DNA of 52,077 bases from Spirochaetales bacterium (GTDB taxonomy: Bacteria; Spirochaetota; Spirochaetia; UBA9216), in NCBI GenBank assembly GCA_003245835.1, contig QKCC01000213.1:1-52077 (forward strand). Reading direction: 5' to 3'. Positions 26,047-33,887 of the stretch are shown here, one piece after another. Within the stretch, counting starts at the first letter, position 1, and every line of letters begins with the position of its first letter. The position numbers and the translations under genes are program-made. Below the pieces are notes generated by a model. The model was not told where the DNA came from and ran no database searches. It saw nothing but the letters and a program-made list of their open reading frames with translations.

Positions 26047-26958
26047 TCAGCATTCCTCGGTAACGCCTTCCCGTGCAAGGTCGATCTGCAGGTCCGGCCA
26101 TTCAGCGGCAGCGTCAACCCGGTATTTTTCAAGCAGCGCCTCAAGCTGATCGTCGCTCCTTTCCATCGCGTGGTGAAAAAGCAGAAGCTTTCCTATATTG
26201 TTCTCGCCGGCCAGCTTAATTGTCCATTCGAATGAAGAATGCCCCCAGCCCCGGTAGTTTTTCTTCAGCTCTTCATCGGTATACTGGCTGTCGTGAACAA
26301 GGATGTCGCTTCCAGAAAGAAAGCGTATAATATCTTCATTGGCTTCGGCGGCCGCATTTTTTCCCTCTTCCGCGGCAAATTCATCGTAAGCGGGATCCTC
26401 CGGGTCTTCCGGAAAAAGGTTGAAAAAGGGTTCGGTATCATAGGCTGTAGATATTGTTTTGCCGCCGTACTCGAAACGGTACCCGAGCGTCAGGATCGGA
26501 TGGTTCAGGTAGTGGGTCGAAATTTTCAGATCGCCGAAATTCAATTGGGTCTGCTGAAGATGGTGATAGCGGATGTCCGCACTGAGTTCTGAATGCTTTA
26601 CCGGAAAATACCTGTATGAGAACTGGTCCGAGATGATCTTTTCAAGCCCCTCCTCCTCATAGGTTACCGGGCCGTAGATATCAATCGAATAACCCGGAAT
26701 ATAGATTGGGGTGAAGTACGGCAGTCCGATTATATGGTCTGAATGTGTGTGGGTAAGAAAGATTTTAATATTTTTCGGACAGCTCTTTGTCTTCATCAGG
26801 TGGTTCCCGAGCAGCCTCAGCCCCGAACCAGCGTCGATTATAATCAGCTCGTCGTCACCGTACCGGAGTTCGATGCAGGCGGTGTTGCCTCCTGTCCTGA
26901 CAGTGTCCGGGCCCGGACAGGGCGTTGAGCCCCTTACTCCCCAGAATTTCACCTTCAT
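26047..26958 (-). CDS. Metallo-beta-lactamase-fold hydrolase
   Basis: About 303 aa, with the MBL motif HTHSDHIIGLPYF near residue 85, a further metal ligand in DILVHDSQY and a conserved GWGHSSFEW. The N-terminus MKVKFWGVRGSTPCPG is typical of a family near cyclic-phosphodiesterase-type MBL proteins, often found with signalling domains. I start it at 26958, preceded by GGAGG; the track start at 27039 would overlap the HDOD gene with atypical basic sequence. Last gene of a four-gene leftward operon. Confidence 0.88.
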   Translation of the reverse strand: MKVKFWGVRGSTPCPGPDTVRTGGNTACIELRYGDDELIIIDAGSGLRLLGNHLMKTKSCPKNIKIFLTHTHSDHIIGLPYFTPIYIPGYSIDIYGPVTYEEEGLEKIISDQFSYRYFPVKHSELSADIRYHHLQQTQLNFGDLKISTHYLNHPILTLGYRFEYGGKTISTAYDTEPFFNLFPEDPEDPAYDEFAAEEGKNAAAEANEDIIRFLSGSDILVHDSQYTDEELKKNYRGWGHSSFEWTIKLAGENNIGKLLLFHHAMERSDDQLEALLEKYRVDAAAEWPDLQIDLAREGVTEEC

Positions 26959-26980
26959 TGATCGCCTCCGAAAAATTTTT

Positions 26981-27835
26981 TTATTGGGATATTTTGAGAA
27001 AAATCCGCGCCCGTTCGATTTCTTTTTTGATTTCTTCACTCATCGATTCAAGAGCGCCGAAGCTTGTACCTAACAAACTGTAAACAGATTCGTCCGGTTC
27101 TTCCGGGTAGCGGTTTCCGGCGAATCCGCGGCCGAGGTACAAAGACACATAGTTGGCAACAGCTACGGCACAGACAAGGCTGAGATTCTCGCCGTCGTAT
27201 TCAGCCGGTTTATGATGAAATGCGATTGCCTCCCTGATAGAGCCCTCAATCTTCCAGTATTCTGATATGAGTATGCCGGTATCCTGGTGATCGAACTGGA
27301 ATATTTCCTGTTCGATATTATGCAGCGAGGTCCGGTCACTGTCGGATTTTGAAACAGCAGCAAGGTATTCCTGCGGAAAACAGTTTGCGAGCGGAATCTT
27401 GCCGATGTCGTGCAGAAGCCCTGCGATGAAAAACTCTTCATGGCGCTTCGAATCTATTTTGGTTTGAACTGCTATTTTTTTTGCGATTACCCCGGTGCAG
27501 AGCGAGTGCTCCCAGAATCCGTCCATGTTCAGTACGTGATCGCCCGGACCGGTAAGGTTTCCGAGGATAGCGGTACTCAGTGCGAGGTTTTTTACGGTGT
27601 TGAGTCCAAGAAGAATAATTGCCCTGACTAGAGAGGTTATCTTGTTCGGTCTTCCGTAGTAAGCCGAATTGATCAGCTGCATAACCTTGCCCATAAGTAC
27701 CGGGTCGAGCCCGACTACGCGGTTTAGATCAGCCGGTGATGTTGCCGGGTTATTACAGATCTCCATCACCCTGGTGACTGTTGTGGGAAGGCTCGGCATC
27801 TTCTCGATATATCGTTCAATCGCCTTTATCATCAT
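26981..27835 (-). CDS. HDOD domain protein
   Basis: A ~284-aa single-domain HDOD protein, a degenerate relative of HD phosphohydrolases common in bacterial signalling. It shows MPSLPTTVTRVMEICNNP, the long helical core RAIILLGLNTVKNLALS and LLHDIGKIPLANCFP, where the HD pair is retained. The start is set at the ATG at 27835 (MMIKAIERY), overlapping the TPR gene by 20 bases with an AGGA upstream; the track TTG at 27859 is less likely. Catalytic activity is uncertain for this family. Confidence 0.88.
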   Translation of the reverse strand: MMIKAIERYIEKMPSLPTTVTRVMEICNNPATSPADLNRVVGLDPVLMGKVMQLINSAYYGRPNKITSLVRAIILLGLNTVKNLALSTAILGNLTGPGDHVLNMDGFWEHSLCTGVIAKKIAVQTKIDSKRHEEFFIAGLLHDIGKIPLANCFPQEYLAAVSKSDSDRTSLHNIEQEIFQFDHQDTGILISEYWKIEGSIREAIAFHHKPAEYDGENLSLVCAVAVANYVSLYLGRGFAGNRYPEEPDESVYSLLGTSFGALESMSEEIKKEIERARIFLKISQ

Positions 27836-30164
27836 TAGGGCTGTCCTTTTCTGATTCAAGTCTGCTGAGAATGCTCTTCAGTTTTCCGCCGAGAGACTCT
27901 GCTATTTTAGAGTCCGGCAGTGCTGCGGCAAGATCCGTCATAAAATTCAGAGTATTACCGATCTTTGATTTTGTCAATTTTACTGTTCCGGGATCGGAGC
28001 CGCCTCCGGTCTTTTCCCGCTCAGAATTGATTTTGAATATCAGACCCGGATCTCCGGCCATTTTTGCTTTTAAGGCTGCAAGTTTGAGCCTGATGTCGCT
28101 GTTGACATACTCGCGGCGTTTGTCCGCCGGAAGAAAACGTGTGAGTTTGTCGAGGTATCCGAAGATGTTGTCCGGAATATCCGGTTTTCCGGGTTCCGGC
28201 AGCGGGATGAACTCTTCCTCTTCGACGGGCGGTTGTTTCGGTTCGTCCTTCGGAGCCGGTTCAGGCTGCGGAGGTTCCTGCCTTATTATAAAGGGCTGAG
28301 CTTCAAGTTTGATCGTCAGCGGGGTTTCGAAGTTTATCGGCGGTGCGGGCCGGGGTGCAGACTGCGTGACATTCGATGTGATCTCTTCGTGCTTCTCGAC
28401 TATGTCGGGTTCGGAGTCCTTTTCGTCATCATCCGGCGGGGGAATATACTCATCCTCGTCAGTCAGGGTCAGGTATTCCTCTTCCTCATCGAAAACAATT
28501 ACCGGATCGATTCCGCCGACGTCCAGAATCGGTACAAATTCTCCGGCTATATCCTGAAGGCCTTCCAGTATGAAACTTTCTTCTTCGATATCTTTCGGCG
28601 CATACTCCATAATTCCGGCAAGGGCCTTGAGGTTTTTATTCCAGCGGTTACCGTACTCAAGAGCGTATTTCTCGGCCATATCATCATAAAAATCGAGATT
28701 CTGGTTTAGCTTATCAATGTCTATTTCGGTGTCGTCATCTCCGTGCTTCAATCCTGTGAGTTTTTCCGCAGCCTGGAGGGCTTTCTCGGGGTTGCCGGCT
28801 TTCTGAGCGGTTTCCGCGTACATCTGCAGGAGGTTATAATCATCAGGGGATGTCTCGATAAGTTTTTCAAGTATTGCAGCGGCCTTTTTATAGTTCTTCC
28901 TAACCAGATAAAGCTCTGCAAGCAGCAGGGCCGGTGCAAAATCTTCAGGCTTTCTGCTGTATATATATTCACATTCCGATACCGCGGCATCGATTTTATT
29001 CAGGCTTTTCAGTATAAGCGCAAGCTGAAGGCGTGCTTCATGGGAATCGGGGGCTATACTCAGCCCCTTGCGGTAGGTATTTAGCGCGCGATCTTTTTTT
29101 CCGCTCAGGCTGTATTGTCTTGCCATTGAAAACCATGCACGGCTTTCTTCGGGGTTTCTGTCAAGAACGAAGCGAATACTCGAAAAGGCTTCATTATATT
29201 TACCCCTTTCAAGCAGAATGTTCCCAAGCAGAAGTTTCAGTTCGAGGTTTTCAGGTTCTTTGTCCTGGTATTCCCTCAGAAGCTTTTCTGCCTCCGCCAG
29301 CTTCTTTTCAGAAAAAAAGACCGCTGCAAGATTGATTGCTGCCGGAGTGTACTGGGGTGTGTCCGTAAGAATTTTAGTGAAGATGACTTCCGCCTCAACA
29401 AACCTGCCCCGGTCAAACTCAATCTCGCCAAGCCGGCATTTTGCCTCCGGGGAATCGGGGGAGAGATCCATCGCCTTTTTAAAAATTCTCCGTGCTTCCT
29501 CAGGGTTTTCCTTCTTCAGCAGGCTGCCCAGGTGAAGCAGGCACTCCTCCCAGCCCGGATTTATTTTCAATGCTGTTCTGTATTCCTTTTCAGCTGCCGA
29601 CGGTTTGCCTGCGCTGATGTACAGGTTTGCGAGGTTGAAATGCAGCCCGGGGTTATTTTCGTCAATAGAAAGCCCCTGTTTCAGGATCTGTTCCGATTCC
29701 TGCTTTTTGCCGGCGCTGGACATAAGAAGCGCGAGGTTGTTATATGATGCGATGAATTCCGGTTGTTTCTCTATGGCCAGCCTGTACAGCTGTTCAGCCT
29801 TGGTGAGTTCACCGAGTTTTCTGTATATATTACCGATATTAAAGATTATGTCGGCACGATCTTCGGCCAGTTTGTACGCACTCTGGGCTGCGTTCAGGGC
29901 GGTCTTAAGCCTGCCGCGTTTTCGGTTTACCAGAGCGAGGTTGATCCATGCATCGGCGTTGTCCGGTTCCAGTTCAATCAGGGTCTCGAATATTTTCTGT
30001 GCGCTCTGAAGTTTTCCCTCTTTAATATATATGCTGCCGAGCAGCAGCAGCCCCTCACTGTGCTCCGGGCTTCGTTCTATAAGCTTGCGGCAGAGTGTTT
30101 CCGCCTGGGAAAGGTCTCCTGTAAGAAGCGCATAGCGGGATCGGCTAAGCAGGTCTTCGGTCAT
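27816..30164 (-). CDS. Large TPR-repeat protein
   Basis: A 782-aa soluble protein. Residues ~1-490 are about fourteen tetratricopeptide repeats (for example PDNADAWINLALVNRKRGRL and EFIASYNNLALLMSSAGKKQES), a protein-interaction scaffold. Residues ~560-650 are an acidic then Pro-rich linker with TLTDEDEYIPPPDDDEK-like sequence, followed by a ~130-residue helical tail of unknown type. No signal peptide is seen, so it is probably cytoplasmic. Its ATG overlaps the stop of the LamG gene by one base (TAATG), so translation is likely coupled. Confidence 0.85.
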   Translation of the reverse strand: MTEDLLSRSRYALLTGDLSQAETLCRKLIERSPEHSEGLLLLGSIYIKEGKLQSAQKIFETLIELEPDNADAWINLALVNRKRGRLKTALNAAQSAYKLAEDRADIIFNIGNIYRKLGELTKAEQLYRLAIEKQPEFIASYNNLALLMSSAGKKQESEQILKQGLSIDENNPGLHFNLANLYISAGKPSAAEKEYRTALKINPGWEECLLHLGSLLKKENPEEARRIFKKAMDLSPDSPEAKCRLGEIEFDRGRFVEAEVIFTKILTDTPQYTPAAINLAAVFFSEKKLAEAEKLLREYQDKEPENLELKLLLGNILLERGKYNEAFSSIRFVLDRNPEESRAWFSMARQYSLSGKKDRALNTYRKGLSIAPDSHEARLQLALILKSLNKIDAAVSECEYIYSRKPEDFAPALLLAELYLVRKNYKKAAAILEKLIETSPDDYNLLQMYAETAQKAGNPEKALQAAEKLTGLKHGDDDTEIDIDKLNQNLDFYDDMAEKYALEYGNRWNKNLKALAGIMEYAPKDIEEESFILEGLQDIAGEFVPILDVGGIDPVIVFDEEEEYLTLTDEDEYIPPPDDDEKDSEPDIVEKHEEITSNVTQSAPRPAPPINFETPLTIKLEAQPFIIRQEPPQPEPAPKDEPKQPPVEEEEFIPLPEPGKPDIPDNIFGYLDKLTRFLPADKRREYVNSDIRLKLAALKAKMAGDPGLIFKINSEREKTGGGSDPGTVKLTKSKIGNTLNFMTDLAAALPDSKIAESLGGKLKSILSRLESEKDSPNDDKGD

Positions 30165-31657
30165 TAATCTTCCTTGAGAATTGCTGAGGGCCGGATGCTG
30201 ATTTCTCTCGAAAATGTACTTTCATGAGGAATTTCGGCATTATCATACGATGTTACGGCAAAATAGTATAACTTGCCGTTTTTCAAACCGTCAATCACAA
30301 AAGTAACAACATTTCCGGCGTCTACGGGAGAGCTTCCCGCAATTGAGTCGACTCCGAAATAGTATCCTGGTTTGTCTCCGTAATATATTCTGTAACCTGC
30401 AATATCCTGATCAGTTACCGGCTGCCATGACAGCACCGCTTTTCCGTTTCCAGCCTTCCCTGTAAGATAATTAGGCGGCATCGGGGGCAGATTTTTTATA
30501 TAGTCAAGTTTAATGCTTTTAAGGACCGGCGTATTCACTCCTGTGCCGTCCGGGAACAGTTCCGTCATTATCTGGAGGTATCTGCCCTTCGTTTCGGGCG
30601 GAAGCATTTCACCGGGGGCAATCTGGTTCCATTTCGGATATGCAGCTGCCGGGCTGAAGTACTTGTTTGATATCCTGTAGTAATAATATATCTGTGTTCT
30701 GCCGGCAGTACTGTATTCCGCGGAAAGCTGGGTAAATCTGGTATCCGAATACTCCAGATCCAGGACCTCGGATGCTGCTGTGCCGCTTTCCATGCTGTAT
30801 TTGTTAAGCAGCGGAGATTCGAAGGAATTTGAAATTCTCAGCTCATCGAGGTAACCTGTGTAGCCTCTGCCTACAAGGATGACTGCTGCTTTCGCCGAAC
30901 CTATGAACGGGTAATATATCTCGCTGCTTTCTTCTCCGCTGCTGTTTGTATACACTGAATCCTCGGGAATTCCGTCGATAAGATATTCCAGCAGACCTGT
31001 CGAACTGTCATAACGGATCAGGTGATGGTGCCAGCGTTTGGGAATTAATGAGCGGGATGATTTTAGTATGAAACTTGTCTGCGACATATCAGGGGGTAGA
31101 AAGAAGTTTGTGAATTCCCAGAACAGATTTCTGCCTGAAATACCGCACAGTAGATCCTGTCTTGTTGTATTGCTGCCTGTTTCAACAGCTCCCGACCAAT
31201 GCAGGACAGCCTCTCCCTCTGAGAGACGGGCAGGGTTCAGCCAGAATTCTATTGTAAAATCATTCAGTCTTCCGCTGCCGGCGGCGAAGGACGCCGTCTC
31301 GGCAGGAATCAGTTCAAGAAAATTCTGATTGCCTGAAAAAACAGCCGCACCCGCACCTTTTTCTGCAACTGAGCCGGAGATTTCAACGCCCCGGTTGTTT
31401 TTAACTGTGTAGGTTCCGGCGGAATCATAAATACCGTTGTTGAACTGAATCAGCAGTTCGGTACTCTGATCAGGAATGTATTCATTGTCTGCGAGCTGCA
31501 TGGTCGCCATTCCGTTGGGACCGTCTGCAAGCCGCGTTTCCATACTGAAAATTTTGCCCCATCCCTGGTCACCGCCGATGACAAGCTGCTCTGAATAGAG
31601 CCGAAACACTGCAGAGATGGTGAGTATTAATACCAGAACTGTCTTTCTTACGTACAT
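30164..31657 (-). CDS. Secreted LamG/concanavalin-like and fibronectin type III domain protein
   Basis: 497 aa with an N-terminal signal peptide (VLVLILTISAVFRLYS). Residues ~110-270 form a laminin-G/concanavalin-like jelly roll (LNDFTIEFWLNPARL, RWHHHLIRYDSSTGLLEYLIDG), and residues ~395-490 a fibronectin type III domain (GNGKAVLSWQPVTDQDIAGYRIYY, NGKLYYFAVTSYD). Probably periplasmic or surface-exposed and binding carbohydrate or protein; no catalytic residues recognised. First gene of the leftward operon with TPR, HDOD and MBL genes, divergent from uvrC. Confidence 0.8.
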   Translation of the reverse strand: MYVRKTVLVLILTISAVFRLYSEQLVIGGDQGWGKIFSMETRLADGPNGMATMQLADNEYIPDQSTELLIQFNNGIYDSAGTYTVKNNRGVEISGSVAEKGAGAAVFSGNQNFLELIPAETASFAAGSGRLNDFTIEFWLNPARLSEGEAVLHWSGAVETGSNTTRQDLLCGISGRNLFWEFTNFFLPPDMSQTSFILKSSRSLIPKRWHHHLIRYDSSTGLLEYLIDGIPEDSVYTNSSGEESSEIYYPFIGSAKAAVILVGRGYTGYLDELRISNSFESPLLNKYSMESGTAASEVLDLEYSDTRFTQLSAEYSTAGRTQIYYYYRISNKYFSPAAAYPKWNQIAPGEMLPPETKGRYLQIMTELFPDGTGVNTPVLKSIKLDYIKNLPPMPPNYLTGKAGNGKAVLSWQPVTDQDIAGYRIYYGDKPGYYFGVDSIAGSSPVDAGNVVTFVIDGLKNGKLYYFAVTSYDNAEIPHESTFSREISIRPSAILKED

Positions 31658-31707
31658 AGCTTCTTTTTATTAATCGGTAATATTGCCGCTATTCATAATA
31701 GTAATTA

Positions 31708-31716
31708 TGTTATAAT
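31708..31716 (+). promoter_or_regulatory. Extended -10 promoter element of uvrC
   Basis: TGTTATAAT is a perfect extended -10 element 17 bases before the uvrC ATG. No good -35 box stands at 17 bases, as expected for extended -10 promoters. I see no obvious LexA operator. Confidence 0.5.
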
Positions 31717-31732
31717 TGAAAGAGGCACAACA

Positions 31733-33526
31733 ATGGAAAGGCTGAAAGCTGCTGTTTCGGAGTTTCCCGATTCACCGGGTGTTTACCTGATGAAGGACAA
31801 GAACGGCAAAATAATATATATCGGCAAGGCTTTAAATCTTAAAAAAAGGGTCAGCTCTTATTTTCTTAAAAACCGTGATCCGAAGACTACAGTACTTGTC
31901 ACGAAAATCCATGAAATCGAAACTATCCTGACTGAATCAGAATATGAGGCCCTGCTGCTTGAAAATATTCTGATTAAAAAATGGAACCCCAGATACAATA
32001 TCCGTTTGAAGGACGGAAAAAGCTACCCGGTGGTACGTATCACGAACGAGGAGTTTCCGAGGATTTTTAAAACCAGGAGAGTCATCCGTGACGGATCCAG
32101 GTATTATGGACCGTTTCCGTCTGCGGGACTTCTGAATATCTACATGGAAACCATAGAGAAAATTTTTCCGCTCAGGAAGTGCCGCGGAGAGCTTAAAAAG
32201 CGCGAATATCCTTGTCTTTATTACCATATCGGCCGGTGTTCAGCGCCGTGCGCAGGCAAGATCTCGGCAGAGGACTACGGCAAAATCGTTGAAAAGGTGG
32301 AAGAACTTCTTTCCGGCGACAACGAAAATCTGCTCGAGTGGCTGAAAACAAGAATGATCGAAGCCTCTGCTTCACAGGAATATGAAAAAGCCGCGGAATT
32401 TCGTGATGCGTTTCAGGCTGCGGAGGGTCTGATAGCGGAGTTTGATCAGAAAATTGTAGATTTCAATGATATGCAGAGGGACTTCATAGCGTTCTCTTCG
32501 TTTGAGAATCTATATACATTTGCGGTATTCCAGATGCGGGACGGCAAGCTGACGGGAAGAGATCTGTACAGAACGGAATTCGCCTCGGCTGACGAAGAGG
32601 CCCTGGAACAGTTCATCATCCAGTATTATTCGGAACAGGCTGAGATTCCGAATGAGATCTACTTTTCTAAACCGATCGACCTCACCCTGATAATCGATTT
32701 TTTCAAAAACGAGAAGAAATGCCGGCCTGAACTTCTCTACCCTGAGAAGGGCCAGAACCGGTCCATTCTGAAGATGGCCGAGGAGAACGCCTGGCAGGAT
32801 ATAGCGAAGCGTAAAAGACAAGTCAAAAACGAGGAAGGCCTTTCAATGCTGAAGGATGTTCTCGGTCTTCCGAGACTGCCGCGCAGGATTGAAGGTTTTG
32901 ACATCGCCCAGCTGCACGGAAAATATCCGGCGGCGTCCCTGATTACCTTCCGGGACGGGGTCCCGGACAGAAGCAATTACCGGCATTTCCATCTTAAAAC
33001 GTTGGGCGGAAAGATCGACGATTTTGCCGCTGTACGCGAGGCTGTTTCACGAAGGTACACAAGGCTCTTGAATGAAAATATACCGATGCCTGACCTGATA
33101 CTTATCGACGGCGGTGCGGGACAGGTAAGCGCTGCGCAGGGAGTTCTTGCCGCTCTTGGGCTGGAGTACATACCGCTTGCCGGGCTTGCAAAGCGAAACG
33201 AAGAGATTTATCTGAGCGGCAAAAGTAAACCGATTGTTCTTCCGGCCGGCGATCCTGCACTCAGGGTTCTACAGTATGTCAGGGATGAAACCCATCGTTT
33301 TGCCACTGCGTTCAACAAGAAAATGAGGCAGAAAGACGGCCGGTTTTCCGTGCTTGAAAGCGTACCCGGGATCGGTCCGTCAAAAAGCCGGAAACTGATT
33401 CAGACCTTCGGCTCGCTCGATGATATTCTGAAGCAAAGCGATGAAGCCCTCAGAACTGCCGCCGGATTAAACGCCGCGACCGTAGATGCTCTCAGGGCCG
33501 CAATAAACGGGACTGAAAAAAACTAA
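31733..33526 (+). CDS. uvrC: Excinuclease ABC subunit C
   Basis: Nuclease subunit of nucleotide excision repair; cuts on both sides of a UvrB-bound lesion. 597 aa with the full domain order: GIY-YIG domain (GVYLMKDKNGKIIYIGKA), the Cys-rich CLYYHIGRCSAPCAG, the UVR helix (ASQEYEKAAEFRDAFQ), the RNase-H-like domain (GFDIAQLHGKYPAAS, LILIDGGAGQ) and the C-terminal helix-hairpin-helix pair (SVPGIGPSKSRKLIQTFGS). Starts at ATG 31733 after AGAGG. Confidence 0.97.
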   Translation: MERLKAAVSEFPDSPGVYLMKDKNGKIIYIGKALNLKKRVSSYFLKNRDPKTTVLVTKIHEIETILTESEYEALLLENILIKKWNPRYNIRLKDGKSYPVVRITNEEFPRIFKTRRVIRDGSRYYGPFPSAGLLNIYMETIEKIFPLRKCRGELKKREYPCLYYHIGRCSAPCAGKISAEDYGKIVEKVEELLSGDNENLLEWLKTRMIEASASQEYEKAAEFRDAFQAAEGLIAEFDQKIVDFNDMQRDFIAFSSFENLYTFAVFQMRDGKLTGRDLYRTEFASADEEALEQFIIQYYSEQAEIPNEIYFSKPIDLTLIIDFFKNEKKCRPELLYPEKGQNRSILKMAEENAWQDIAKRKRQVKNEEGLSMLKDVLGLPRLPRRIEGFDIAQLHGKYPAASLITFRDGVPDRSNYRHFHLKTLGGKIDDFAAVREAVSRRYTRLLNENIPMPDLILIDGGAGQVSAAQGVLAALGLEYIPLAGLAKRNEEIYLSGKSKPIVLPAGDPALRVLQYVRDETHRFATAFNKKMRQKDGRFSVLESVPGIGPSKSRKLIQTFGSLDDILKQSDEALRTAAGLNAATVDALRAAINGTEKN

Positions 33527-33545
33527 TAATATTTTAACAAAAAAA

Positions 33546-33574
33546 TTGACATTCGGTATAAGTTGTAATAAATT
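33546..33574 (+). promoter_or_regulatory. Promoter of the intergenic structured RNA
   Basis: A perfect TTGACA at 33546-33551, a 17-base spacer and TAAATT at 33569-33574. It begins 19 bases after the uvrC stop and would start transcription near 33581. Confidence 0.6.
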
Positions 33575-33660
33575 TATACATAGAAGAGGTAAAACAAGCG
33601 GCAACATAGGTCCTGGACCTCTGGAATGTCTGCTTCGAAACTTGCTTGGAGGAGGAGAGT

Positions 33661-33693
33661 ATGACTCCACCTGAAGGATGTCGCCGGTGCTGA
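33661..33693 (+). CDS. Candidate 10-codon leader peptide MTPPEGCRRC
   Basis: AGGAGG stands exactly five bases before this ATG, an ideal ribosome site, and the frame closes at TGA after ten codons. The last codons (Cys-Arg-Arg-Cys) lie in the left arm of the CGCCGGT hairpin and the stop codon is in its loop, the arrangement of classic leader peptides. The Pro-Pro pair and consecutive arginines could stall ribosomes. Too short for statistical coding evidence. Confidence 0.35.
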   Translation: MTPPEGCRRC

Positions 33694-33782
33694 ACCGGCG
33701 GTTAGGATTCAAATTTTAGGGGCTTATCCCTTATTATTAAGTGAGGATTCAGTTGCCGTATTGTGACGTCACTGAATTTTCT

Positions 33783-33812
33783 AAAGCCGGTAATCAGTCC
33801 GGCTTTTTTTTT
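33783..33812 (+). terminator. Strong intrinsic terminator of the structured RNA
   Basis: Perfect eight-base stem AAAGCCGG/CCGGCTTT with an eight-base loop, followed by a T run. It lies 75 bases before the ATG of the next gene, so it either ends a small RNA or attenuates that gene. A perfect ten-base palindrome GTGACGTCAC lies at 33763-33772 just upstream. Confidence 0.85.
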
Positions 33813-33887
33813 GCCGTAAAACCTACAATTTATAAAAAAATATGATTCTTCCTGCTTTCCGATCTATAATGTTTTTCAGGAAATAAT

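Larger units (their letters stand above)
33581..33812 (+). ncRNA. Structured leader or small RNA, attenuator-like
   Basis: About 230 bases between the promoter above and the terminator below. Pairings visible: a closing stem CGGCAAC (33599-33605) with GTTGCCG (33752-33758); GGAGGAG with CTCCACC around an ATG; a perfect seven-base hairpin CGCCGGT-gctga-ACCGGCG (33682-33700); and ATTCAGT (33747-33753) with ACTGAAT (33771-33777), which shares bases with the closing stem. The terminator's left arm repeats GCCGGT, so it can compete for ACCGGC. Many GGA triplets are present. It could be an attenuating leader for the gene at 33888 or a free-standing small RNA. I could not match it to 6S, SRP, RNase P or tmRNA signatures. 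Confidence 0.5.

Noticed and set aside
33467-33712. Minus-strand ORF across the uvrC 3' end and RNA region
   Set aside because: Shadow frame over uvrC and a structured RNA; no ribosome site or family.
33581-33812. 6S RNA, SRP RNA, RNase P RNA, tmRNA or retron RNA
   Set aside because: The fold is multibranched rather than a long rod (6S). The SRP GGAAG/AGCAG loop, RNase P core and tRNA-like ends are absent. No reverse transcriptase is nearby despite complementary ends.
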